From positions 1 to 36,835 of the forward strand of contig CAWIYI010000040.1 in the NCBI GenBank assembly GCA_963840245.1: a DNA stretch of 36,835 nt, read 5' to 3'. Below, piece after piece: positions 1 through 8,175 of this stretch; positions within the stretch are counted from its first letter, which is position 1; each line of letters starts with the position of its first letter. Source of the stretch: Bog-473 sp963840245 (GTDB taxonomy: Bacteria; Actinomycetota; Acidimicrobiia; Acidimicrobiales; RAAP-2). The notes beneath the pieces are model-generated. The model had not been told where the DNA came from. It saw only the letters and a list, made by a program, of their open reading frames with translations, and searched no databases. The position numbers and the translations under genes were made by a program.

Positions 1-2
1 AA

Positions 3-1007
3 CTAGTGGAAGCCGGCCAGCACGTCCTTCCACGTCTCGGGCTCCACCTTGTAGGGCGCGTAGAAGCTGAAACGGTCGACCATGCCCTCGTAGCGGTTGC
101 GCACCTCGGTGGCAACCTCGTCGAGCGGGCAGACGATGGCGAAGGCGTTGAGGATGTCGTCGTCGATCAGCTCGCCCATCTTCACCCACTCGCCCCGCTT
201 GGAAAGCGTGTTGAGCTCCGGCTGCAGGTCGCCCCACCCGTGCAGCTCCAGGACGGGACGGTAGGCCGGCGTCGACCCGTAGAACGCGATCTGCTCGCGG
301 ACCGCCTTGGCGGCCGCGGTCATGGTCTTCTCGTCGGGGCCCGTGACGACGAAGCCCGGGTAGGAGACGGTGAGATCGAGGCGGGTCTTGCCCGCCTTGG
401 CCGCCCCCCGTTCGAGCGCGGGCAGGCTCACCTCGCGCAGGTAGCGCTCGGTGGAGAAGCCGTGCACCAAGAAGCCGTCGCCGACTTCGCCGGCGACCTC
501 GGTCATGAGCTCGCCCACGCCGGCCAGCAGGATCTTGGGGTTGCCGTGCGGGTTCGGTCCCGGGTCGAAGAAGGGCGTCATCAAGGTGTGCGTGTAGAAC
601 TCGCCCCGGAAGGCGAGCGGTTCACCGGTCTCCCACGTCTTCCAGATGGCCCGGATGGCCAGAATGAGCTCCCGCATGCGCGGCGCCGGGTGCGACCACG
701 GCATGGAGAAGCGCTTGGTGATGTGCGGCTTGATCTGGCTGCCCATGCCGAGCATGAAGCGGCCCTTGGTCAGCAGCTGCAGGTCGTTGGCCAGGACGGC
801 GAGCGTCATGGGGTTGCGGGCGAAGGCCACCGCGATCCCGGTCCCGAACTCGAGCTTCTCCGTGGCGGCGGCCCCGACGGCAATGGGCAGGAACGGGTCA
901 TGGTTCGTCTCGGCCGACCAGACCCCGTCGTAGCCGCTCTGCTCGGCCTGGACCGCCTGCGCCGCGATGCCGTCGGGAGCGAACCCGATGCCGCCGTCGA
1001 TCTTCAT
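3..1007 (-). CDS. LLM-class F420-type oxidoreductase
   Basis: A 334-residue luciferase-like (TIM-barrel) monooxygenase-fold protein. Members in actinobacteria usually use coenzyme F420 rather than FMN to reduce or oxidise small substrates in the cytoplasm. The N-terminal half has the family look: a GIGFAPDG start, GYDGVWSAETNHDPF, and the stretch EFGTGIAVAFARNPM followed by GRFMLGMGSQIKPH. The C-terminal part, IVCPLDEVATEVRNRYEGM, is also typical. The ATG at 1007 is preferred over a TTG two codons upstream because AAGGAGG lies 8 nt before the ATG and too close to the TTG. The stop is TAG at 3-5, so the gene is complete. It is the last gene of a minus-strand operon, 13 bp after the PAC2 gene. 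The substrate cannot be told from sequence. Confidence 0.88.
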   Translation of the reverse strand: MKIDGGIGFAPDGIAAQAVQAEQSGYDGVWSAETNHDPFLPIAVGAAATEKLEFGTGIAVAFARNPMTLAVLANDLQLLTKGRFMLGMGSQIKPHITKRFSMPWSHPAPRMRELILAIRAIWKTWETGEPLAFRGEFYTHTLMTPFFDPGPNPHGNPKILLAGVGELMTEVAGEVGDGFLVHGFSTERYLREVSLPALERGAAKAGKTRLDLTVSYPGFVVTGPDEKTMTAAAKAVREQIAFYGSTPAYRPVLELHGWGDLQPELNTLSKRGEWVKMGELIDDDILNAFAIVCPLDEVATEVRNRYEGMVDRFSFYAPYKVEPETWKDVLAGFH

Positions 1008-1020
1008 GGGCAACCCCTCC

Positions 1021-1914
1021 TTACTGTTCTTCGCCCCGCAGGAAGCGCTCGAGCTCGGCGGCGATCTCGTCGCCCGAGGGCACGGCGTCGACCCCCATGG
1101 CGTTGCCCTCCGAGGCGTCGATGTTCTCCTCGAGCTTGCGCACCATGGCCTGGTGCTCCGCGTTGTCGGCGATCAGCTGGTCCACCTGCCGCCGCGAGCT
1201 GTCGCCCGCCCGGCGCAGCGCGGACGAGTCCAGCGACAGCGACCCCACCGCGGCCAGTCCCTCGATCAACGCGGCACTGGCCTCGGGGAACGGCATGCCC
1301 GCCACGTAGTGGGGGACCCGCGCCCACAGGCTGACGGCCGGAGTTCCGTTGGCCCCGAAAGCCATTTCCAAGGCGGCCAGGACGCCGGCCGGCACCTCGA
1401 GCTCGCCCTGGACGATCCCCACCTGCTCGATGAGATCCGCCGAGCCGGACGGCGCCGTGGCGGCCAGCTTCACCGGGCGTGTGTGGGGCGCCGGCGCCGG
1501 GAAGGCGCCGAGACCGACCACCATGCGCACGTGCCACGAGCGCGCCAGCCCCACCACCGCGTCGGTGAAGGCGCGCCAATGGAAATCGGGCTCGGGGCCG
1601 ACGAGGAAGAGCATGTCCCGCCCCGACTCGTCCGTCCCCTGCCGCACCATGGTGCGGGGCCAGGTGAGGTCGGTCGTGATGCCGTTGACGATGCGGGCGA
1701 CCGGGCGCCGGGCCCGCTGGTCGAGGAAATGCTCGCCGTTGAACGTGACGATCGGCTCGGTGTGCCCCTGCCCGAGAAGCGTCGCAATGGCCGTGGTGGC
1801 GCCGAGGCCGGCGTCGACCCAGCCCTCGAGCGCGACGACGAGGATCGGCTCGCGCAGGACGGGTTCCTGATGGACCTCGAAGATCTCGGTCAGCCCGTTG
1901 CCCTCGGGGGTCAC
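1021..1914 (-). CDS. PAC2 family protein
   Basis: A 297-residue PAC2-domain protein, the family named after proteasome assembly chaperone 2 and widespread in actinobacteria. Recognisable parts are PILVVALEGWVDAGLGA near residue 20, TFNGEHFLDQRARRP, and the long helical C-terminus ending in EIAAELERFLRGEEQ. The biochemical role of bacterial PAC2 proteins is not settled, and a proteasome-related chaperone function is only inferred from the family name. The GTG start at 1914 overlaps the TGA stop of the upstream kinase gene in a GTGA tetranucleotide, which points to translational coupling. The downstream oxidoreductase begins 13 bp after its stop. Confidence 0.87.
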   Translation of the reverse strand: MTPEGNGLTEIFEVHQEPVLREPILVVALEGWVDAGLGATTAIATLLGQGHTEPIVTFNGEHFLDQRARRPVARIVNGITTDLTWPRTMVRQGTDESGRDMLFLVGPEPDFHWRAFTDAVVGLARSWHVRMVVGLGAFPAPAPHTRPVKLAATAPSGSADLIEQVGIVQGELEVPAGVLAALEMAFGANGTPAVSLWARVPHYVAGMPFPEASAALIEGLAAVGSLSLDSSALRRAGDSSRRQVDQLIADNAEHQAMVRKLEENIDASEGNAMGVDAVPSGDEIAAELERFLRGEEQ

Positions 1915-2955
1915 GGGGCGGTCTCCAGCGCGTCGGCCGCCATCTCGAACAGCCGTCCGATCTGGATCGGGAACCCCTCGACGCTGCCCTGGTCGCCGGC
2001 TCCCGCGCCGGCCACGTAGCGGGCGTAGACCCCCTGCAGAATGCAGGCGAGCTTCCAGTACCCGAAGGCCATGTAGTAGCCGACGCCGGAGACGTCGAGA
2101 TCGGACACCGAGTCGTAGCGTTCCATGATCTGGGCTTTGGTGGAGAACCCGGGTGCCGTGGTGGGTGAGAGCCCGAGCACCGCCATGGAGTCGTCCGGGT
2201 CGGACCAGTAGTCCATCAGCAGCCCGAGGTCGGCCAACGGGTCCCCGAGCGTGCAGATCTCCCAATCGAGTATCGCCCGGACAGTGCCGTCGTCGGCCAG
2301 CACCACATTGTCCATCCGGTAGTCCCCGTGAACGACGGACGTCCGCTGTTGCTTGGGGATGCGCCGGGCCAGCTCGTCGCTCACCCGCTCGACGAGGCCG
2401 CCGTGGTCGACGCCCTCGACCTGCATCTGGTCGTATTGTCCGCGCCAGCGCTTCAGCTGCCGCTCGATGTACCCATCGTGCCGCCCCAGGTCGCCCAGTC
2501 CGACTGCGTCCGGATCGACGTCGTGCAGCGCGGCCAGCGTGTCGGCCATGTGGTCACCGACGCCGGCGCCGCGTCGTCTCGTCGAACGCGGCAACGGCCT
2601 CGGGCGCGCTGCGCAGGATGTGCCCCTCGACGAACTCCATGACGTAGAACGGCCGCTCGTTGACCGCCTCGTCGGTGCAGAGGCCGACGGTGACCGGAAC
2701 GGGGATCCCCGCGGGCCCGAGGGAGTGCATGAGGCGGTACTCGCGGGACATGTCGTGCGCGGTCGGCAGCACATGGTGCAAAGGCGGGCGCCGCAGGGCC
2801 CACGCCCGTCCGGCGGCGTCCTCGACGCGGTACGTGAGGTTGGAGCGTCCTCCCGCGATGAGGGTGAAGGTGAGCGGCTCGCGCAGTTCGGGAAGGTGCG
2901 CCGCCATCCATGCGGTGACCTCGGTCTCGTGAATGCCCTCGGGCGACTGCGACAC
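1911..2955 (-). pseudogene. APH/ACAD10-like phosphotransferase, frameshifted
   Basis: An aminoglycoside-phosphotransferase-fold kinase of the type related to the N-terminal domain of ACAD10/11. The N-terminal piece (2955 to about 2565) has GGRSNLTYRVED, the nucleotide-binding start, and FYVMEFVEGHIL, the hinge. The C-terminal piece has the Brenner-type catalytic motif VVHGDYRMDNVV and the metal-binding AILDWEICTLGDPLADLG. The two pieces lie in different frames: after DETTRRR the first frame stops at TGA 2554-2556, while the conserved GVGDHMADTLAALHDVD continues in another frame. Dropping one base around 2563-2580 would restore a protein of about 347 residues. All key residues are present, so an assembly indel is as likely as real decay. 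The GTG start at 2955 has TAGCGT 7 nt upstream, suggesting a leaderless transcript. First gene of the operon with PAC2 and the F420-type enzyme. Confidence 0.8.
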
Positions 2956-2962
2956 GCGAACG

Positions 2963-2968
2963 ACGCTA
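2963..2968 (-). promoter_or_regulatory. leaderless -10 of the phosphotransferase operon
   Basis: On the minus strand this reads TAGCGT, matching TANNNT, and sits 7 nt before the GTG start at 2955. The same hexamer precedes the divergent thioredoxin gene. No convincing -35 is seen. Assigned by analogy with the other TANNNT-start pairs in this window. Confidence 0.5.
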
Positions 2969-3085
2969 ATCGGTGACGTGTGACCCGGTGGGACGCCTCG
3001 GCCCTCAGCGGCCCCTCGGATGGAGCCCTCCCCGGGGCTCGCGTCCCTGCTCAGGTGGGACGTCGTTGCGTCCGGGAACAGCCAT

Positions 3086-3091
3086 TAGCGT
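3086..3091 (+). promoter_or_regulatory. leaderless -10 of the thioredoxin operon
   Basis: TAGCGT, 8 nt before the ATG at 3100, with no Shine-Dalgarno sequence between. It supports choosing the ATG at 3100 although the frame is open further upstream. Confidence 0.5.
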
Positions 3092-3099
3092 CGTGGCCG

Positions 3100-3813
3100 A
3101 TGGACGTCACAGACCAGACCTTCCAAAGCGACGTACTGGACCGCAGTGCGACGGTCCCGGTGATCGTGGACCTCTGGGCCCCGTGGTGCGGGCCCTGCAA
3201 GACCCTCGGGCCCATGATCGAGAAGGCTGTGGCCGACACCGGGGGCGCCGTCGAGCTGGCCAAGGTCAACGTCGACGACAACCCGGCGGTGGCGCGGGCC
3301 TTCAACGTGCAATCCATTCCCGCCGTGTTCGCCCTTCGCGAAGGCCAGGTGGTGGACCAATTCATCGGCGCCGTCCCTGAGGCGCAGATCACCGCCTTCG
3401 TCCAGCGCCTGGCGCCGGCGCCGAGCGAGGCCGACACGCTGGCGGCCACGGGGGACGAGGCCTCCCTGCGCCGGGCCCTGGAGCTCGAGCCGGACCATGC
3501 CGCCGCCACCGAGGGCCTCGCCCGCGTCCTCATCGACCGCGGTGAGGCGGCCGAGGCACTGGCCCTGCTGCAGCGCCTCCCCGAGACCGAGGCCAGCCGG
3601 GTCCTGGCGGCCGAGGCCCGCCTGCTCGAAGCCGGGGTCGACGTCTCGGGCACGGGACGCGAGGAGATCGAGGCCAAGTTGAACGGGCTGCTCGAGCGGG
3701 TGCGCGATGACGACGCCGCCCGCCAGGAGTTCGTGGACCTCCTCGAGGCGATGGGCGCCGACGACCCGCGCACCAAGGAATATCGCCGGGCGCTGACCGC
3801 ACGCCTGTTCTGA
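3100..3813 (+). CDS. thioredoxin-domain/TPR protein (CnoX/YbbN-like)
   Basis: A 237-residue cytoplasmic protein with a thioredoxin domain (about residues 1-105) carrying the active site W29-C30-G-P-C33, followed by an alpha-helical TPR-like region (about 115-237; LRRALELEPDHAAATEGLARVLIDRG is cut by family-typical helix turns). This is the architecture of CnoX/YbbN, a co-chaperone that protects client proteins under oxidative stress. E. coli YbbN lacks the CxxC pair, whereas here both cysteines are present, so reductase activity is possible. The ATG at 3100 is chosen because the thioredoxin domain begins right after it and a TAGCGT box precedes it. The stop overlaps the ATG of the next gene (TGATG), so it heads an operon with folP2-like and holA. 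Confidence 0.87.
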   Translation: MDVTDQTFQSDVLDRSATVPVIVDLWAPWCGPCKTLGPMIEKAVADTGGAVELAKVNVDDNPAVARAFNVQSIPAVFALREGQVVDQFIGAVPEAQITAFVQRLAPAPSEADTLAATGDEASLRRALELEPDHAAATEGLARVLIDRGEAAEALALLQRLPETEASRVLAAEARLLEAGVDVSGTGREEIEAKLNGLLERVRDDDAARQEFVDLLEAMGADDPRTKEYRRALTARLF

Positions 3814-4715
3814 TGGCCGCGCCGGCCACCGGGGCGTCCACCACCGGCGCGGCGAACACGGACGCCGCACCACTTCCTCACGCCCCGCTGCTCGATCTCG
3901 GCGGCAGGCGCTACGACCTCACCCACCGGGCGCTGGTGATGGGGATCCTCAACCGCACCCCCGACTCCTTCTACGACCAGGGCGTCACGTTCGAGCTCGA
4001 CAAGCTCTACGGGCGGGCCGAGCTGCTCGTGGCCGACGGAGCGGACATCCTCGACATCGGCGGGGTGAAGGCCGGCCCCGGACCCGAGGTGACCGAGCCC
4101 GAGGAGCTCGACCGCGTCGTCCCGGTCGTGGCCGGCCTGGTGGCGCGCTTCGACACGCCGGTCTCGGTCGACACCTGGCGCGCCTCGGTGGCGCGTGCCT
4201 CCTTCGCCGAGGGTGCGGTGATGGGCAACGACATCAGCGGCCTGGCCGATCCCGACTACGTGCCCGCCGCGGCCGAGCACGATGCCGCCGTGGTCATCAC
4301 GCACATTCGTCTCGCCCCCCGGGTGCCCGACCCCGATCCGCACTACGACGACGTCGTGGCCGACGTGGCCCGCTTCCTCACCGAGCGCGCCGACGGCGCC
4401 CGGGCAGCCGGCCTCCCCGCGGAGCGGATCGTGCTCGATGCCGGCCTCGACCTCGGCAAGACGGCCGAGCAGTCGCTCACTCTCCTGCGGGCGTCGGCCA
4501 CCCTGGCCGCACTCGGGTACCCGCTCCTGCTGTCGGCTTCCAACAAGACGTTCCTCGGCAAGGTCCTCGATCTGGAGCTCACCGAGCGGCGCGAGGCTTC
4601 CATCGGCGCGGCGGCCCTCGGCATCGCCTGGGGCTGCCGGATCGTGCGTGTGCACGACGTCAAGGGCACCTGCCGGGCCCGCGACGTCCTGGCCGCCATC
4701 AGCGAAGCCGAATGA
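3813..4715 (+). CDS. dihydropteroate synthase-like protein (FolP2 type)
   Basis: A 300-residue TIM-barrel pterin-binding protein. It carries the family signature VMGILNRTPDSFYDQG (residues 42-57), SVDTWRASVARASF, a D-x-G-hydrophobic strand (VLDAGLDLGKT) and SASNKTFLGKVLDL. The second signature reads DIGGVKAGPG (81-90), where true synthases have DIGGESTRPG, and SNK replaces SRK. This is the pattern I know from mycobacterial FolP2 (Rv1207 type), reported not to replace FolP1 in folate synthesis. A folate role is therefore uncertain and no other folate gene lies nearby. The first 25 residues are low-complexity and the real start could be later. Its last bases overlap the holA start (ATGA). Confidence 0.83.
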   Translation: MAAPATGASTTGAANTDAAPLPHAPLLDLGGRRYDLTHRALVMGILNRTPDSFYDQGVTFELDKLYGRAELLVADGADILDIGGVKAGPGPEVTEPEELDRVVPVVAGLVARFDTPVSVDTWRASVARASFAEGAVMGNDISGLADPDYVPAAAEHDAAVVITHIRLAPRVPDPDPHYDDVVADVARFLTERADGARAAGLPAERIVLDAGLDLGKTAEQSLTLLRASATLAALGYPLLLSASNKTFLGKVLDLELTERREASIGAAALGIAWGCRIVRVHDVKGTCRARDVLAAISEAE

Positions 4716-5731
4716 GCGCCGCGCCCGCCGCCTCCGTCTATCTGGTCAAGGGGGACGACGCCGCGCTGGTGGCCCAGGAGGTGCGCGGGCTCCTCGACCA
4801 GGTGGTGGGCGACGGCGACCACGCGCTCATCGTGGAGGAGATCGGAGGCGGTGCGGGCGAAGAGCTCAACGTCGGGGCGGTGGTGGACGCCTGCATGACC
4901 CCGCCCTTCCTGGTCGACCGGCGGGTCGTCGTCGTGCGCGAGGCCGGGCGGCTCCTCACGGCCGACGCGCCGCGGCTGGTCGAGATCGTGCAGGACCCCC
5001 TCCCGACGACGGTGCTCATCCTCGTCGGCGGGGGCGGCACCGTCCCGGCGCCGCTGGTCAGGGCGATCGGCACTGCGGGCCAGATCATCGACGTCGCCAC
5101 GGGCAAGGCGGGGGAGCGCAAGGCCTGGTTGCACGACCACCTGCGAGCGGCGCCGGTGAAGCTCGAGCCCCGGGCGGCCGACCTGTTGGCGGGCCACGTC
5201 GGCGAGGATCTCGGCCGCGTGGAGGGCCTCCTCGGCGCGCTGAGCGCCGCCTACGGCGAGGGCGCCCGCATCACCGCGGATGACCTGGTGCCCTACCTCG
5301 GTGAGGCGGGCAACGTTCCCCGCTACGAGCTGACCGACGCCATCGACAAAGGTGAGCCGGGACGGGCGCTGGTCGTGCTGCGCCGCATGCTCGAGGCGGG
5401 TGGACTGGCCCCCGTGCAGGTGCTCGCCACGCTGCACGGCCATTTCTCCAACATGTTGGCGCTCGACGGGGACGACGTCAGTAACGACCGGGACGCCGCG
5501 GCCGTGCTCGGCACGGCGCCGTTCGTGGCCAAGAAGGCCCTCGAGCAGTCGCGGCGCCTCGGCAGCACGAGGATCGCCGAGGCCGTCAACCTCATCTCGG
5601 CGGCCGACCTCGACGTGCGTGGGGCCAGCGGCATGGACGCCGACGTCGTGATCGAGATCCTGGTGGCGCGGTTGGCCCGCCAGACCCGCCCGGCGCGGAC
5701 GTCCCGCCCGCGGGCGGGCGCCCGCCGCTGA
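4712..5731 (+). CDS. holA: DNA polymerase III subunit delta
   Basis: A 339-residue delta subunit of the clamp loader, which opens the beta sliding clamp and loads it on DNA. It starts ASVYLVKGDD, as family members do, and contains VVDACMTPPFLVDRRVVVVREAGRL, the strand-helix unit of the N-terminal RecA-like domain, then VLILVGGGGT in place of an ATP site, since delta does not hydrolyse ATP. The helical lid and collar follow (LAGHVGEDLGRVEGLLGAL; ELTDAIDKGEPGRALVVLRRML). Length fits the family. The ATG overlaps the stop of the upstream gene by 4 bp. The C-terminal tail is basic (RTSRPRAGARR). Five bases separate its stop from the converging VOC gene. Confidence 0.9.
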   Translation: MSAAPAASVYLVKGDDAALVAQEVRGLLDQVVGDGDHALIVEEIGGGAGEELNVGAVVDACMTPPFLVDRRVVVVREAGRLLTADAPRLVEIVQDPLPTTVLILVGGGGTVPAPLVRAIGTAGQIIDVATGKAGERKAWLHDHLRAAPVKLEPRAADLLAGHVGEDLGRVEGLLGALSAAYGEGARITADDLVPYLGEAGNVPRYELTDAIDKGEPGRALVVLRRMLEAGGLAPVQVLATLHGHFSNMLALDGDDVSNDRDAAAVLGTAPFVAKKALEQSRRLGSTRIAEAVNLISAADLDVRGASGMDADVVIEILVARLARQTRPARTSRPRAGARR

Positions 5732-5735
5732 CGCG

Positions 5736-6158
5736 TCAGGCGAGCGGCGTGGAGAACCACCACCGGTGGTTCTCGGGGTCCCGGGCGCCGTACTCGCGCA
5801 GGCCGTAGTCCTGGTCGGTGGGCTCGCCGTCGATCGTGGCCCCGGCCGCCTTGACTCGTGCATAGTGCGCGTCGACGTCGGGGACGATGACCGACAGTCC
5901 GCCGTGCGACAAGGCGGCGCCACGTGGCGAAGCCATTTCGTGCTCGGCCGTCGTCCGGTGCAGCCAAATGGGGGCATCGCCGTTGCGGACCTCGCCGTGG
6001 ACAACGGTGCCGTCGTCGAGGCGGTGCAGTCCTCCCGAGGTGAGGCCGAACGTCTCGACGAGGTAGTCGTGTGCGGCCTCGATGTCCTCGTAGACGAGGA
6101 TCGGGATGACGACCGCAGGGGTGGAGGTCGGATTGGTGGAGTCGTTGGAGGTGTTCAT
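5736..6158 (-). CDS. VOC family protein (glyoxalase-like)
   Basis: A 140-residue vicinal-oxygen-chelate protein, one glyoxalase/bleomycin-resistance module of paired beta-alpha-beta-beta-beta units. Visible features are PILVYEDIEAAHDYLVETFGL, the first strand-helix, VHGEVRNGDAPIWLH, and the second half SVIVPDVDAHYARVKAAGA followed by DPENHRWWFSTPL. The H and E ligands typical of metal-binding members are partly present, but the reaction cannot be assigned. The ATG at 6158 overlaps the TGA of the upstream AraC regulator (ATGA), so regulator and VOC protein are co-translated and the VOC protein is probably part of the response controlled by that regulator. Confidence 0.85.
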   Translation of the reverse strand: MNTSNDSTNPTSTPAVVIPILVYEDIEAAHDYLVETFGLTSGGLHRLDDGTVVHGEVRNGDAPIWLHRTTAEHEMASPRGAALSHGGLSVIVPDVDAHYARVKAAGATIDGEPTDQDYGLREYGARDPENHRWWFSTPLA

Positions 6159-7045
6159 GGGCTCCACACTTCCGCTGCCGCCAGCAGGCCGTCTTGGACA
6201 AATCTGACCTCGGGCGCGAGGTCGCGCACACCCGCGTATGCGCCTGGCGTCATGCCCGCCAGGCTGACGAAATCCCTGTTCAAGTGCGACTGGTCGTAGT
6301 ACCCGGCCTCTATCGCGACCGCCGCCAGGGAACCGCCGGCCGCCGGGTTGGTGAGCAGCGCGGTGGCGTTGTCGAAGCGGAGGAGTCGGGCGTACGCCTT
6401 CGGCGAGACCCCCAATTGGCGTCGGAAGCGGTCTGTCACGTGTCGTCGGCTCCAGCCGGTCGCGTCCATGAGGGGCTCCACCCGTGCCCGGCCCTTCGAG
6501 GCGACCAAATGCTGGCGGATCCATTCGACCGCAGGAGAGAGGGCGGGGAGTTCCCGACAGCCGATGGCCTCGTCGATGAGATGCAGCCGCGCCTCCCACG
6601 ACGCCGTCTCGCTCAAGCGTTCCAACAGGAGCGTCCATCGTGCGCCGAGTGCCTCGTCGAGGGGCACCACGGAATCGTTCAGATCCTCGACATTGCCGAA
6701 AAGCGCCAGAGCGCCGGTGGGCGTCAGCTCCACCTGCACGCCGAATTGGTGACCATGGATACCGGTGAGGCTCGAATGCGACTGGTTGCCGACGACGAAC
6801 GCGCCCAGGGTCCGCACGGGGCTGTCGGCCTCGCCTTCGAAGACCTCCATGGTGTCTCCGAAGCCAAGAATCAGTGCGACGCCGTGGCGTGCCATCTCCC
6901 GCCGCACGAAGCCGGTCCGCTCCCACTCCTCGTAGCCGACGTAACGGCTGACGACGGCGGCGCCCCCGTCGGGCCCATCGCGCAGCGCCGACTCATGCAC
7001 GCCCAGCTCGGAGATGCGACGGGTCAGGACGAGGCCGTCCTCCAT
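6155..7045 (-). CDS. AraC family transcriptional regulator
   Basis: A 296-residue regulator. The first 180 residues form a cupin-like sensing region (for example HGVALILGFGDTMEVF and GIHGHQFGVQVELTPTGALALF). The last 100 form the double helix-turn-helix of AraC/XylS proteins, with MDATGWSRRHVTDRFRRQLG for the first HTH, then GVSPKAYARLLRFDNA, and the conserved end AIEAGYYDQSHLNRDFVSLAGMTP cut only at its final PGAYA. The ATG at 7045 is the only good start before the domain, with no clear ribosome site. It is transcribed away from the PNPOx-like gene and overlaps the VOC gene by ATGA. The inducer is unknown. Confidence 0.87.
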   Translation of the reverse strand: MEDGLVLTRRISELGVHESALRDGPDGGAAVVSRYVGYEEWERTGFVRREMARHGVALILGFGDTMEVFEGEADSPVRTLGAFVVGNQSHSSLTGIHGHQFGVQVELTPTGALALFGNVEDLNDSVVPLDEALGARWTLLLERLSETASWEARLHLIDEAIGCRELPALSPAVEWIRQHLVASKGRARVEPLMDATGWSRRHVTDRFRRQLGVSPKAYARLLRFDNATALLTNPAAGGSLAAVAIEAGYYDQSHLNRDFVSLAGMTPGAYAGVRDLAPEVRFVQDGLLAAAEVWSP

Positions 7046-7100
7046 GGTTGTAGTTTCCCACAGCGAAGCACGGCGAGCACCCTGGTGCTGGACTGGGCCC

Positions 7101-7610
7101 ATGCTCGAGACCGCGGAAGAAATGGCGAACCTGCAGGACCTGCTCGACTCCTCCATGGCGACCGCCGGTCCCCACTTGCGAGGCATCATCACAGACGAGC
7201 GCCGGCTCAACGCGGTGCAGCTCACCGAGCGGCTGCAGGGGATGCGTCTCCTCGCGCTGGCCACGGTGACCGCCGACGGGCGGCCCTTGGTCGGACCGGT
7301 CGACGGCTATTTCCTGCACGGCACGTTCTGGTTCAGCTCGGGTCGCGACGCCGTTCGCATGCGACACCTGGCCGCCCGGCCTGTGTGCAGCGCCACCCAC
7401 TTGCCCGGCGAGGAGCTCGCAGTGACCGTGCACGGGAGCGCCGAGATCTTCGGCCTCCACGACTCCACCTTCGTGGAGCTCCGTCAAGCGATGCTCGACG
7501 AGTACCTCCCGAAGCAGGGTCCGTCTTTCGAGGAATGGCTCGACAACGCCGACGCCGTCGGTGCGTGCATCGTGCCGGAGAAGCTCTTCACCTTCTCCAT
7601 GGCTGGGTAG
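7101..7610 (+). CDS. pyridoxamine 5'-phosphate oxidase-like split-barrel protein
   Basis: A 169-residue protein of the flavin/F420-binding split-barrel superfamily. Recognisable are LLALATVTADGRPLVGPVDG, the first two strands, then LHGTFWFSSGRDAVRMRHLAARP, the cofactor-phosphate region, and VTVHGSAEIFG. The C-terminus (EYLPKQGPSFEEWLD) is a helix pair seen in some members. It could bind FMN, F420 or haem; the sequence does not decide. It is divergent from the AraC gene, with 55 bp between the starts. A TAGTTT hexamer at 7051-7056 might be its -10, leaving a leader of roughly 40 nt, but no ribosome site is seen before the ATG. Confidence 0.8.
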   Translation: MLETAEEMANLQDLLDSSMATAGPHLRGIITDERRLNAVQLTERLQGMRLLALATVTADGRPLVGPVDGYFLHGTFWFSSGRDAVRMRHLAARPVCSATHLPGEELAVTVHGSAEIFGLHDSTFVELRQAMLDEYLPKQGPSFEEWLDNADAVGACIVPEKLFTFSMAG

Positions 7611-7632
7611 TCCGCGGAGCCGCACAGGGCGC

Positions 7633-7646
7633 GTCGGCATGCCGAC
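7633..7646. repeat. 14-bp perfect palindrome between convergent genes
   Basis: GTCGGCATGCCGAC in the 112-bp gap between the PNPOx-like gene and rpsT, which converge. As RNA it could fold as a 5-bp stem with a CATG loop. There is no U-tract on either strand, so a factor-independent terminator is not well supported. Confidence 0.4.
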
Positions 7647-7722
7647 AAAAGGGAGAAGAGGGAGAACGGGAGGAGGTGAAGCAGCCCGCCGAAGCGGACG
7701 AAAGGGAGCCGGGAGACCGACC

Positions 7723-7998
7723 CTATTCGGCGGCGTCCGCCTCGATGGCGGCGACCCGGCGCACCAGACGCGACTTGTGGTTCGCGGCCGTGTTCTTGTG
7801 GATGACACCGCGGGCGGCGGCCTTGTCGATCCGCTTCACGGCCAGCCGCAGCGCCTCGACGCTGTCTTCGGCACCGCTCTCGGCGGCCGTCACGGCCGAC
7901 TTCGCGCGCGTGCGCAGCTCAGCCCGCACCGACTTGTTGCGCAGCCGGCGCTTCTCGTTTTGGCGGTTGCGCTTGATCTGGCTCTTGATGTTGGCCAC
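7723..7998 (-). CDS. rpsT: 30S ribosomal protein S20
   Basis: A 91-residue S20, which binds 16S rRNA early in small-subunit assembly. It begins ANIKSQIKRNRQNEKRR, runs through NKSVRAELRTRAKSAV, and contains the conserved second half GVIHKNTAANHKSRL before a short acidic tail. Length and lysine/arginine content are as expected. It starts with GTG at 7998 with GAGG about 8 nt upstream. It is monocistronic and divergent from lepA, the usual pairing in many bacteria. Confidence 0.96.
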   Translation of the reverse strand: MANIKSQIKRNRQNEKRRLRNKSVRAELRTRAKSAVTAAESGAEDSVEALRLAVKRIDKAAARGVIHKNTAANHKSRLVRRVAAIEADAAE

Positions 7999-8063
7999 GT
8001 GTCGATCCTCAGTGTTCTTGGAAGGGGGGCGGCGGCGGGCGGAACCTCACCGTGCGGACGACA

Positions 8064-8069
8064 ACTGTA
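8064..8069 (-). promoter_or_regulatory. possible -10 of rpsT
   Basis: On the minus strand this reads TACAGT, matching TANNNT. It would give rpsT a leader of about 60 nt, different from the leaderless genes and in keeping with the Shine-Dalgarno GAGG before rpsT. No good -35 is visible. Confidence 0.35.
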
Positions 8070-8160
8070 GCAGGTGGCGGGGACATTTCGGCCGGCGCCG
8101 AGGGACTGGCCGCTTCCCGAGTTCCCTGGCCAGGCGACCGGGGCAGCCGACCGGGGCCGG

Positions 8161-8166
8161 TACGAT
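8161..8166 (+). promoter_or_regulatory. near-leaderless -10 of lepA
   Basis: TACGAT, 9 nt before the GTG at 8176. With normal spacing the transcript would start 0-3 nt before the start codon. No Shine-Dalgarno is present. Supports the GTG at 8176 over in-frame starts further upstream. Confidence 0.45.
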
Positions 8167-8175
8167 CGACGGACC

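Noticed and set aside
1004..2265. Long open frames opposite or beside the PAC2 and kinase genes (and many others of several hundred codons through the window)
   Set aside because: They are frame shadows in about 70% GC DNA: Arg/Gly/Pro/Ala-rich, no recognisable domain, and they overlap well-supported genes.
2554..2590. Programmed ribosomal frameshifting in the kinase gene
   Set aside because: There is no slippery heptamer or stimulatory structure, and several unrelated genes in the window show similar breaks, so a sequencing or assembly cause is more likely.
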